Positions 1 to 7,500 of a stretch of 13,229 bases of DNA are shown here, in pieces. The notes under the pieces are model-generated. The model did no database searches, had not been told where the DNA came from, and saw only the letters and a list, made by a program, of their open reading frames with translations. This stretch comes from Elusimicrobia bacterium RIFCSPLOWO2_01_FULL_54_10. Its GTDB lineage: Bacteria > Elusimicrobiota > Elusimicrobia > 2-02-FULL-39-32. The translations under genes and the position numbers were made by a program. The stretch covers positions 10,475 to 23,703 of the forward strand of contig MGUQ01000004.1 in NCBI GenBank assembly GCA_001799975.1, read 5' to 3'. How positions within the stretch are numbered: the stretch's first letter is position 1; each line of letters opens with the position of its first letter.

Positions 1-1
1 C

Positions 2-802
2 GCGGGCTTCAGGGTTCAGGGCACGTTTTCTCATCCCAACATACTCGCCTTTTTTTTAGTGTTCACAATCATGTTGGCCTTCTACAGCCTCAAAAGCGGG
101 ATCTTTAAGCTCACAGGATTTACAAGAACAGGCCTCAAACTGTTCATTTTGAACTGCATCATCCTGCTGGTGGCTACAAAAACCAGGAACGCCTGGATCG
201 CCTGCTGGCTGTTTTTTGCGGCCTATGGACTTTTAAAGGAAAAGAAATATCTATGGCTTTCGCTGCTCCTGCCGCCCCTGGCACTCCTGAGCCCCCCGAT
301 TTTGGAACGAGCGAGGGATCTTCTGCAGGGCACGGGAACCAACATTGAAAGCGAGTTGAATTCATTTGCGTGGAGAATGGAACTGTGGAAGTCGGGGCTG
401 GCCTATGCCAAGGACAATCTTGTGTTCGGCTATGGGCTCAATTCGTTCCGTCCTCTCTCGGTTGAATTTTTCAAGGGAGCAAGCGCCGGAGGGGCGCCCG
501 CCCACAACACCTATGTCCAGATGCTTTTTGAAGCCGGCGTCATCGGCGCTCTCCTCTATATTTCCATCTTTTGGAGCATTCTTAAAGCATTTTTTAAGCG
601 CATCAAAAAGTCAGCTTCCAGGCTCTCATTGGAATGCGCAATCGCCACCGCTTATGTGATCTCTTACGCCTTTTCCTGCGCGGGAGACAATTTGCCGGAC
701 TATATCGCATTTAACTGGTATGTCTGGTTTTTCATCGGCATCATCCTTAAAGCCATTCACATCAACTATGAAGAAAATATCAATCATCATTCCATCGTTT
801 AA
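2..802 (+). CDS. O-antigen ligase / polymerase family membrane protein, 3' part (5' end outside window)
   Basis: The reading frame is open from the first bases, so the gene begins upstream; a GTG at 59 is only an internal codon. Just inside the window lies RVQGTFSHPN, a hallmark of the Wzy_C (WaaL/Wzy) family. Further on are TKTRNAWI, WRMELWKSGL, and PAHNTYVQMLFEAGVIG, whose His (codon 503-505) matches the conserved periplasmic His of O-antigen ligases. Hydrophobic stretches flank these motifs and the protein ends with a membrane segment and a short basic/polar tail. Family members act in the inner membrane and transfer or polymerise lipid-linked glycans on the periplasmic side. Three glycosyltransferase genes follow directly, which fits a surface polysaccharide operon. 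Ligase and polymerase cannot be told apart from sequence alone. The next gene starts 35 nt before this one stops. Confidence 0.85.
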   Translation, partial: AGFRVQGTFSHPNILAFFLVFTIMLAFYSLKSGIFKLTGFTRTGLKLFILNCIILLVATKTRNAWIACWLFFAAYGLLKEKKYLWLSLLLPPLALLSPPILERARDLLQGTGTNIESELNSFAWRMELWKSGLAYAKDNLVFGYGLNSFRPLSVEFFKGASAGGAPAHNTYVQMLFEAGVIGALLYISIFWSILKAFFKRIKKSASRLSLECAIATAYVISYAFSCAGDNLPDYIAFNWYVWFFIGIILKAIHINYEENINHHSIV

Positions 803-1697
803 TTCCCGCAAGACCATCGGAGCCACAATCCAGGCTCTCCTGAGTCAAACCCAAAGAGAGAATATCTCGGAAATCCTTGTGGTCGACAGCTCGGACGACG
901 GACAAACCAAGCCTTATCTCAAAGAGTTAAAAATTGAGAAGCTGAGAGTCATAGAGCCGGGAATTAAAGTGATGCCTGCCCGCGCCCGCAACATCGGGGC
1001 TGAAATCTCCCGGGAGGATATTCTGGTGTTCGTTGATTCCGACGCATACATGGCCCCCGATTGGATCGAAAAGATTTTGAAGCGTATTGAAGACGGGTGC
1101 AGGCTTGGAGGCGGGGCGATTCTTCTGCCGGAGTCTCAAAAGCATAAATGGATCCCGACAGCCCAATACTTCCTGCAGTTCAATGAGTACATGGACAACG
1201 GAAACGCCCGCGTGAAGCCGTTTTTGCCGTCATGCAACATGTTTTGCGACAGGGAGATCTATGACCTGGCCGGCGGATTCCCTGAATTGAGAGCTTCCGA
1301 AGACGTGCTTTTTTTTTTAAAAGCGGGAGTGTTCGCAAAAGTATGGTTCATTCCGGAAGCAAAGGTCTTCCACATCTTTAGAGAAAGCGTGTCCTCCATG
1401 ATCAAGAACCAAAGGCTTCTCGGAAAGTATGTGCTGATCTACAGGCGGCTGGCCGAAAAATCCAGGTTTTATTACCGCGGGTTTTGGCCCCTCCTCTTTC
1501 TTCCTGTGTTCATGTCGGTCAAACTTTTAAGGATTCTCAAAAGGCTGGTGGTCAGCCGGGGGGACATTCTCCTGCAGTTTATTTTGTTTTCTCCGGCGTT
1601 TCTCCTGGGATTCATGTTCTGGGGAGTCGGATTAGTCGAAGGAATTTTAGCGGTCGAACCCAAAGAAGTGAGAGGTTTGGAGGCATGGTCATTTTAG
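768..1697 (+). CDS. GT2 family glycosyltransferase with C-terminal membrane segments
   Basis: This is a GT-A fold family 2 glycosyltransferase of 309 residues. The N-terminus KKISIIIPSFNSRKTI is the typical first Rossmann strand of the family. A DSD metal-binding motif lies at about residues 90-92 (VFVDSDAYM), and SEDVLFF resembles the acceptor-side 'ED' motif. Hydrophobic segments near the C-terminus (around WPLLFLPVF and LLQFILFSPAFLLGFMFWGVG) suggest membrane association. I chose the ATG at 768 rather than the in-frame ATG at 720, because the family fold starts immediately after 768 and the extra residues resemble nothing. The start lies inside the upstream ligase gene, which suggests coupled translation; no strong ribosome binding site is visible. 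It presumably adds a sugar to a lipid-linked glycan on the cytoplasmic side. The donor sugar cannot be predicted. A run of ten T lies at 1309-1318 within the gene. Confidence 0.88.
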   Translation: MKKISIIIPSFNSRKTIGATIQALLSQTQRENISEILVVDSSDDGQTKPYLKELKIEKLRVIEPGIKVMPARARNIGAEISREDILVFVDSDAYMAPDWIEKILKRIEDGCRLGGGAILLPESQKHKWIPTAQYFLQFNEYMDNGNARVKPFLPSCNMFCDREIYDLAGGFPELRASEDVLFFLKAGVFAKVWFIPEAKVFHIFRESVSSMIKNQRLLGKYVLIYRRLAEKSRFYYRGFWPLLFLPVFMSVKLLRILKRLVVSRGDILLQFILFSPAFLLGFMFWGVGLVEGILAVEPKEVRGLEAWSF

Positions 1698-2404
1698 GAG
1701 TCCGGTATCACAATCTAACCCGGCGGAGCGCTCTCAACCGCGCCCTGTCGTTGGCGGACGGGTCTGAAAAAAATCAAATATTTTTTCTGAACTTGGACTG
1801 TCTTTATAACGCCTTGAATGATGCTGATTACAGGCAGGCGCTCAGTTCTTCCAGTTTGACCTTGCCCGACGGGATTGGAATAAAGCTTGCCACCAGGCTT
1901 TTTGGGGGGAGGATGAAAGAGAATCTTAATGGGACCGACTTCTCGCCCCTCTTGATGTCTGAACTAACCGAAAGAGGCCACAAAATCTATCTTCTTGGAG
2001 GGAAAGAAGGCGTCGCAAAGGCCGCGGCGGATGTTTTAAGAGAAAGAATTCCCGCCATTCAAATCGTGGGTGCCGAGTCCGGATTTTTTGAAGGAGATGA
2101 TGCGGTTCAGAGCATCAATCAATCCGGTGCAACCGTATTGTTTGTCGGCATGGGGGTTCCAAAACAGGAAAAATGGATCATGCAAAATCGGGAAAGCCTC
2201 AAGCCGCGCTTGTGCCTGGGCGTGGGCGCCCTTTTTGACTGGATCTCAGGAACGCATACCCGGTCCCCTGCGGTTTTTCGAAAACTCAATCTGGAATGGT
2301 TTTGGAGGGTGTTGATCGAGCCCCGCAGAATGTTCAAAAGATACTTTGTGCATGATCTTCCATTCCTGCTGGTGCTCCTTTTTAACAGGCTCAAGGTTTT
2401 ATGA
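1685..2404 (+). CDS. WecG/TagA/CpsF family glycosyltransferase (GT26)
   Basis: At 239 residues the protein has the normal length for this family. Family signatures appear in order: FLNLDCLYNAL, LPDGIGIK (D62, the position of the conserved catalytic Asp), NGTDFSPLL (residues 82-88), LLGGKEGVAKAA, VGMGVPKQEKWI, GVGALFDWISG and LEWFWRVLIEPRRMFKRYF near the C-terminus. Members transfer N-acetylmannosamine(uronate) or a related sugar to undecaprenyl-linked intermediates (enterobacterial common antigen, teichoic acid linkage unit, exopolysaccharides). The ATG at 1685 is preferred because it is preceded by AGAGG at 1671-1675 and matches the family N-terminus; an upstream in-frame ATG at 1484 would only add residues read across the neighbouring glycosyltransferase. 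The gene overlaps the upstream GT2 by 13 nt and the downstream GT2 by an ATGA junction (2401-2404). The exact sugar is not predictable. Confidence 0.92.
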   Translation: MVILGVRYHNLTRRSALNRALSLADGSEKNQIFFLNLDCLYNALNDADYRQALSSSSLTLPDGIGIKLATRLFGGRMKENLNGTDFSPLLMSELTERGHKIYLLGGKEGVAKAAADVLRERIPAIQIVGAESGFFEGDDAVQSINQSGATVLFVGMGVPKQEKWIMQNRESLKPRLCLGVGALFDWISGTHTRSPAVFRKLNLEWFWRVLIEPRRMFKRYFVHDLPFLLVLLFNRLKVL

Positions 2405-3387
2405 GCTCCTCTACCGACGTCTCGGTCATCATTCCCATTTTCAACGGCGAGCGCTACGCAGACAAAGCCATTGAGAGCGTTCTGGCCCAGACCCTGCCCG
2501 CTTCACAAATCATCGTGGTGGACGATGGGTCCTGGGACGAAACGCCAGCGGTGCTGGAACGCTACCGAGGAAAAATTAAGATCGTCAGGGTTAAAAATAG
2601 GGGCGTTTCCAATGCCCGGAACATCGGCATTTCGCTTGCGCGCGGCCGCTATGTCGCATTCCTGGACCACGACGACGTTTGGTTCAAGAATAAGCTTGAA
2701 AAGCAAATTGCGGCGCTTCAGAAGTATCCGGAAATAGGCTTCATTTCCTCCAATTATTTTGTGCGGTATGAGCGCTTTAACAACCGGCTTGTGCGGCACT
2801 ATTCCACCCTTCTCAATTTCAGCCGCTTGAACTTCAACCGGCCCTTAAAAGAGCATGCCTTCAAGCTGCTGATGGAGGAAAATTTCATCGGGACGCCGTC
2901 GATGGTCATGATGAAGAAAGAAGTGATCGACCAAGTGGGCTTGTTCAACCTCAAATATCAAGTGGGCGAAGACCTGGACTATTTTCTGCGCGCCTCCCTT
3001 GTCACCAATTTCATCATGCTTTCGGAGCCGTTAAGCTATAAACGGACCCACGGCACAAACGTGACCAACGATATCATCCGCTCTTACGCGGGGTATCGGG
3101 AAGTCCTGAGCCATGCGATCATGCGCCACCAGCCCACGATTGATGCCACGGACCTTTCACGGGTTTGCGCCCTGGCATTGGCCAAGAACAACTATCAGCT
3201 GGGGAATGTCTATTTTGAGCAGGGGCAAAGGAAAAAGGCGTTCCTGCATTACATGCAGGCTTTAAATTATTCTTCATCATGGCCCAGCGTTAAAATCTTC
3301 ATCATGACTTTTTTTAAGAAGCTTGCGAGATTTCTCACGCTTGACCGGTTCACCGCAAAATTAAAAGAGCGGATGCCTCTGACTTAA
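2401..3387 (+). CDS. GT2 family glycosyltransferase
   Basis: A 328-residue family 2 glycosyltransferase. It starts with DVSVIIPIFNGERYADKAI, followed by IIVVDDGSWDET, which holds the nucleotide-binding DDGS. The metal-binding motif is FLDHDDVW (DHDD at residues 89-92). GEDLDYFLR is the usual position of the ED catalytic base motif. A short TPR-like helix pair (NNYQLGNVYFEQGQRKKAF and after) lies near the C-terminus, an addition seen in many exopolysaccharide GT2 enzymes. The start is fixed by the ATGA overlap with the wecG-like gene, which implies coupled translation. It is the last gene of the glycan operon; a 193-nt gap follows. It probably adds one residue of the repeat unit; donor and acceptor are unknown. 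Confidence 0.9.
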   Translation: MSSSTDVSVIIPIFNGERYADKAIESVLAQTLPASQIIVVDDGSWDETPAVLERYRGKIKIVRVKNRGVSNARNIGISLARGRYVAFLDHDDVWFKNKLEKQIAALQKYPEIGFISSNYFVRYERFNNRLVRHYSTLLNFSRLNFNRPLKEHAFKLLMEENFIGTPSMVMMKKEVIDQVGLFNLKYQVGEDLDYFLRASLVTNFIMLSEPLSYKRTHGTNVTNDIIRSYAGYREVLSHAIMRHQPTIDATDLSRVCALALAKNNYQLGNVYFEQGQRKKAFLHYMQALNYSSSWPSVKIFIMTFFKKLARFLTLDRFTAKLKERMPLT

Positions 3388-3480
3388 AATCTTATGGAGT
3401 CACAGATTGTTCACAAGGGTCTCATTCTCCGTCGATACAACGCCTTCCGCTTCCCGGCTTGATCCAAGTCCATAAGTCTA

Positions 3481-3507
3481 CACAATAATTTTACCAAGCC
3501 TCCATGG
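3481..3507 (+). promoter_or_regulatory. Conserved bipartite motif, copy A (CA-n-AATAATTTTAC-N7-CCATGG)
   Basis: AATAATTTTAC at 3484-3494 and CCATGG at 3502-3507 are separated by 7 nt. The same two blocks with the same 7-nt spacing occur at 12271-12297 upstream of another gene. Here the motif is followed at once by ATAAT, giving GATAAT (3507-3512), which could serve as a -10 box. The motif ends 73 nt before the start of the PorV-like gene, a normal distance for a promoter or activator site. That it is real rests on the match between two intergenic regions; that it is a promoter is inference. Confidence 0.5.
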
Positions 3508-3566
3508 ATAATCTTTATCGCTTTATGTATTTTGGCCTCACGATGAGATTTGTATTTGAAGATAAA

Positions 3567-3572
3567 GGGAGG
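3567..3572 (+). promoter_or_regulatory. Ribosome binding site of the PorV-like gene
   Basis: GGGAGG lies 8 nt upstream of the ATG at 3581, a strong Shine-Dalgarno sequence. It fixes the start codon and suggests this operon is well translated, unlike the coupled starts in the glycan operon. Confidence 0.75.
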
Positions 3573-3580
3573 ATGGAATC

Positions 3581-4531
3581 ATGAAAGTATATCTGGAACA
3601 GAAAAAAGCAGGGTGGATGGCGGGAGCGGCCGTGTTTCTCTGCTCAGGGCTGGGGTTTTCAGCGGAAACGAGCCTGCCGTTTTTGAACATGAGCGTGGGG
3701 GCGCACGCCCAATCCATGGGGGGGGCCTACATGGCGCTGGCAGAGGACGGGAGCGCCAACGCCACAAATCCCGCGGCCATTGCAGGAGCGGAAAAACGCA
3801 ATATTTTCCTTTATCACAGCCGGTTTGTTTCCGGATATACCTATAATTATCTGGGTTACGCCCATCCATTCCAAAGCCGCAAATCCGGTTTTGGGCTTGC
3901 CATGGGGTACCTCTCCAAAGGCGACTTTCAGGGCCGGGACCAAAACGGCGTTGAAACAGGCAGCTTCAATGCCAATGACACGCTGTTAACTCTAACCTAT
4001 TCCAGAAAAATGTCATCAGCCATTTCCCTGGGGGCGGGAGCCAACTTCATCCATTCGAGCGTCGAATCCGTTTCAGCTTCCGGGTTTGCGTTCGATTTTT
4101 CAGGCTCCTATCGCCTCTCGGAAAACACCAATTTCGCCGCGGGCGTGTTTCACTTAGGCCCTGCGATATCCTATGCCAATCAAAAATCCGATCTGCCCTC
4201 CCAGATTTCCGCGGGCTTGGCTCACCAGTTTTTTGGGGCTCTCACGCTCACCGGGGACGCCCGCTATGGGCTAAAAAACCAGAATTTTACTCTGGGTTTT
4301 GGCGGGCAGATGAGCTTGGCCAAAATCGCGTCGCTGCGGCTGGGATACACGTCTCAGATTTCCAAATCACTGCCAGTCGCCTCCAATTCGAACAGTTCCA
4401 TTAACAACTTGAGCGGATTAGGGATGGGCATGGGATTAAAACTTTTTTCAAAAACCAGTTTGGACTACGCCTTTGTGCCCATGGGCGAACTGGGCGGCAC
4501 ACATCACATGGACCTGAGCTGGGGGTATTAA
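3581..4531 (+). CDS. PorV/UPF0164-type outer-membrane beta-barrel protein
   Basis: A 316-residue predicted outer-membrane protein. It has a basic N-terminus, a hydrophobic core (about residues 12-25) and a likely signal peptidase cut after GFSA. The mature N-terminus carries the family signature: VGAHAQSMGGAYMALAEDGSANATNPAA is a clear match to the 'GARALGMGGAY-ALADDA-A-YWNPAGL' region of PorV/PorQ/UPF0164 barrels. The rest alternates polar and hydrophobic residues with many Gly/Ser turns, as in beta-barrels, and the C-terminus ends in an aromatic residue (MDLSWGY). In Bacteroidetes, PorV is an outer-membrane partner of type IX secretion that receives cargo with a C-terminal sorting domain; homologues in other phyla are mostly uncharacterised. 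The next gene starts 4 nt after the stop and encodes a large protein ending in such a domain, so cargo and partner are probably co-made. A run of eight G (3718-3725) lies at the Met-Gly-Gly motif. Confidence 0.82.
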   Translation: MKVYLEQKKAGWMAGAAVFLCSGLGFSAETSLPFLNMSVGAHAQSMGGAYMALAEDGSANATNPAAIAGAEKRNIFLYHSRFVSGYTYNYLGYAHPFQSRKSGFGLAMGYLSKGDFQGRDQNGVETGSFNANDTLLTLTYSRKMSSAISLGAGANFIHSSVESVSASGFAFDFSGSYRLSENTNFAAGVFHLGPAISYANQKSDLPSQISAGLAHQFFGALTLTGDARYGLKNQNFTLGFGGQMSLAKIASLRLGYTSQISKSLPVASNSNSSINNLSGLGMGMGLKLFSKTSLDYAFVPMGELGGTHHMDLSWGY

Positions 4532-4535
4532 TCCA

Positions 4536-7500
4536 ATGAAAAAATTATTTGTACTGATGCTTTTTGTCGCGGGGAATGCGCAAGCGGCGGTCTGGCAAAA
4601 TGAGATCATCGAAGACGGAGTTTCGGGCGCCCATGTCTCCTTTGGCCTGGACAGGTTCAGAGACAATCATGCGGCTTATGTCGGGGCAGAGGCCGGCGCC
4701 ATAAATTACGCCAAGTGGAATGGAACGCAATGGCTCCCGGAAGTGATCCGCTCCGGGTTTCAGTCCATCGAGAGCATTTCCCTGGCCGTGGACCAAAACT
4801 TTGAAATTGTCATGGTGGGGTTCATTGCCCGCGCGATCTCCGGCGGAACGGAGCTTTACCTGGCCCGAAAGGTGTCCAGCGGGAGTTGGAGCACGGAACT
4901 TGTTTCCTCAAGCGCCACCTTAAAAGCCGTGACCCTTTCCATCAATGACGCCGGCTCGCCCCGCATGATGTTCACTCAATCGGAAGGCGGCGTAACTCTG
5001 CTGAGATATGCCCGTTATACGGGGACCCAGTGGGTCCTGAGCAATGTGGACCGGGCCAATGACATCACCGCTGTGTCCATAGTTCTGGACAGCACCTTGA
5101 ATCCCCATGTCAGTTATGTCGTCAACACCAGCACCGGCATTTATCTCAAGTTCGCTCAGTTTGCAAACGCCCTGTGGCAGTTTCAACTTCTGGAAGCAGG
5201 CGCATCCGAAACTTCAATCGTGCTGGCACCGGGCAACAATCCCAGGATTGCCTATACGGTCGGCTCTCAGCTCAAATACGCGGAACGAGTCAACGGCGCC
5301 TGGCAGACGGAAACCGCGCTTTCGACCGCCTCATTGAGAGGCATTTCTCTGGCAATCGATCCTGCCGTCAATCCCGGCATCAGTTTTGTCAACGGCTTGG
5401 GCGAAGTGATGTTTACGCGGAGGATGGGGACAACCTGGACTCACGATATCGCGGATGCTTTGGGAAGAGGCACGGCAACCGCCATGAAAATCAGCGGTTC
5501 CGGCCAAATCCGGATCGCTTATGCTACCAATCAATCTTCTGTCATGTTTGCGCGAACTGTGACAACGGATGATACTATGCCGACGATTTCAATTCTGTCT
5601 CCGGCTAACGGAGCCACAGTTTCCGGCACGGTCAACATCACCGGGACAGCTGCAGATGACCAGTCGGTCCCCTTCACCTCCATCCAGATCGACAACGGCG
5701 CATTCATTGGAGCAAACGGCAACGGCAACTGGTCCTATTCTCTGAACACCGTGCAGTTCGTCAACGGCGATCACACGGTCACCGCCCGGTCATCAGACGC
5801 GAACGGGAACCTGGCCTCCACTTCCATCACGGTGAATGTGCAGAATGTGGGCGGCCAGACGGACATCGTTGCTCCCACAATTTCCATTCTATCGCCGGCC
5901 ACCGGCAGCACCGTTTCCAGCACCATCACCATTTCCGGCACGGCCGCGGACAACGTGCAATTAGTCTCGGTTGCCGTCTCAGTGGATAACGGCGCTTTCG
6001 TAAACGCCTCGGGCACCGGCACCTGGAGCTTCACGCTCAACACCACCGGGCTTTCCAACGCCAGCCACGGCATTGTGGCGCGCGCTCAGGATTCCAGCGG
6101 AAACCAGGCCACTTCGGGCATTTCTATCAATGTTTCAAACAGCGTCGTTCCTCCTTCCACCACCACCGTATGGGCAACGGAATGGATCGAACAGAACGCG
6201 AGCGCTCTGCGGCCGGTCTTGATTTATGACGCCGCTCGCAATCCTCATGCCATCTACGAAGTGACGGGTGCTGCCGGCGGCTTGATCCAATTGCGCTACG
6301 CGCGCTGGACCGGCTCAGCCTGGGCGGTGGAGAGCGTTGACGAAGGCGTTGGAGCGTTCTCCTATTCTTCCTTTGCCTTGGCCTTCGATTCGTCCGGCAA
6401 CCCCATTGTGGTCTATGTCCGGACCGGCAGTGGTGGAAATTCTCTAAATTTCGCGCGCCGAGGCACTTCCGGCTGGACACTGGAAGCATTGCCCTCCGGA
6501 ACGCAAGTCTTTGGCGGCCCGGCCAACCTGTCGTCTGTGGCGCTGGCTTTGGGCAACGACAGCCAGCCCCGCATCGCCTTCTCCGCCAATTACGGCGCGG
6601 GCATGGGTTCGGAAATCGAATATCTGCGCTATACGGGCACGGAATGGAGGCTTTCCCTGGTCGATTCTTCCACCGGCACAAGCTATGACTCCGTTTCCAT
6701 CTCTATGGATTCCAACCGAAATCCCGGCATCGCGTATGTCGCGCATGTGACCACTGCAGCGGACGTTTCCCAGTTGCAGGCTGCGCTGTGGAACGGCGTT
6801 TCCTGGAACCGGGAATTTGTGGCGGCAATTCCTGCTGCCGGCGCCGACCGCACTTCAATCGCACATGACTCAGCCAACGCGCCGAGCATCGCCTACAGCT
6901 TTGGCAATCAGGTTCGCCTGGCGGAAAGAAGCGCAAACTGGTCAGACCAGCAAGCCGACACCGCCGGAACCATCACGGGCGCGGCCCTCGCATTTGACGG
7001 CACAAACCAACCTGCGATTTCTTATGCGGCCGACGGCCAATTGAAAGTGGCTGTCAGAGCTGCAGGAATCTGGAACAGGGAAACTCTCGCTTCCAACGCA
7101 AGCGAAGTGACCTCCATCAAGGGCCCCGCCTTAGGCATCGCTTATGCTGTCAGCGGGGCTTCAGGCAGCGGAGCGAAATTCGCAAAAACTGTTTCTTCCG
7201 GCACAACTAATCCGCCTGTAGACCAGCAGGATCCCACCGTTGCAATCGGGTTTCCCTCAAACGGAGCCTCGGTTTCCGGCACCATCACCATTTCCGGAAC
7301 GGCTGCGGACAACGTCGCGCTTTCCGGAGTGAACATCAGTGTGGATCAGGGTGCCAATCAGGCCGTTTCGGGCCTGGCCAGCTGGACCTTCAGCCTGGAT
7401 ACCGACCCGTTGGCCGACGGCGCTCACACTTTGACCGCCACCGCCACGGATTCGAGCGGCAGAACCGGCACAGCTTCCATCACAGTCAATGTAGCTCACA

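Noticed and set aside
3391..3476. Inverted repeat CTTATGGA (3391-3398) with TCCATAAG (3469-3476) after the glycan operon, a possible terminator or riboswitch-like stem
   Set aside because: The loop is 70 nt, there is no T-run, and an 8-bp match in a 193-nt gap is not very rare by chance.
6127..6681. Long antisense ORF (184 codons, minus strand) inside the giant-protein gene
   Set aside because: It is Arg/Pro-rich with no recognisable motif and lies opposite a clear repeat-domain gene; it results from codon bias on the coding strand.
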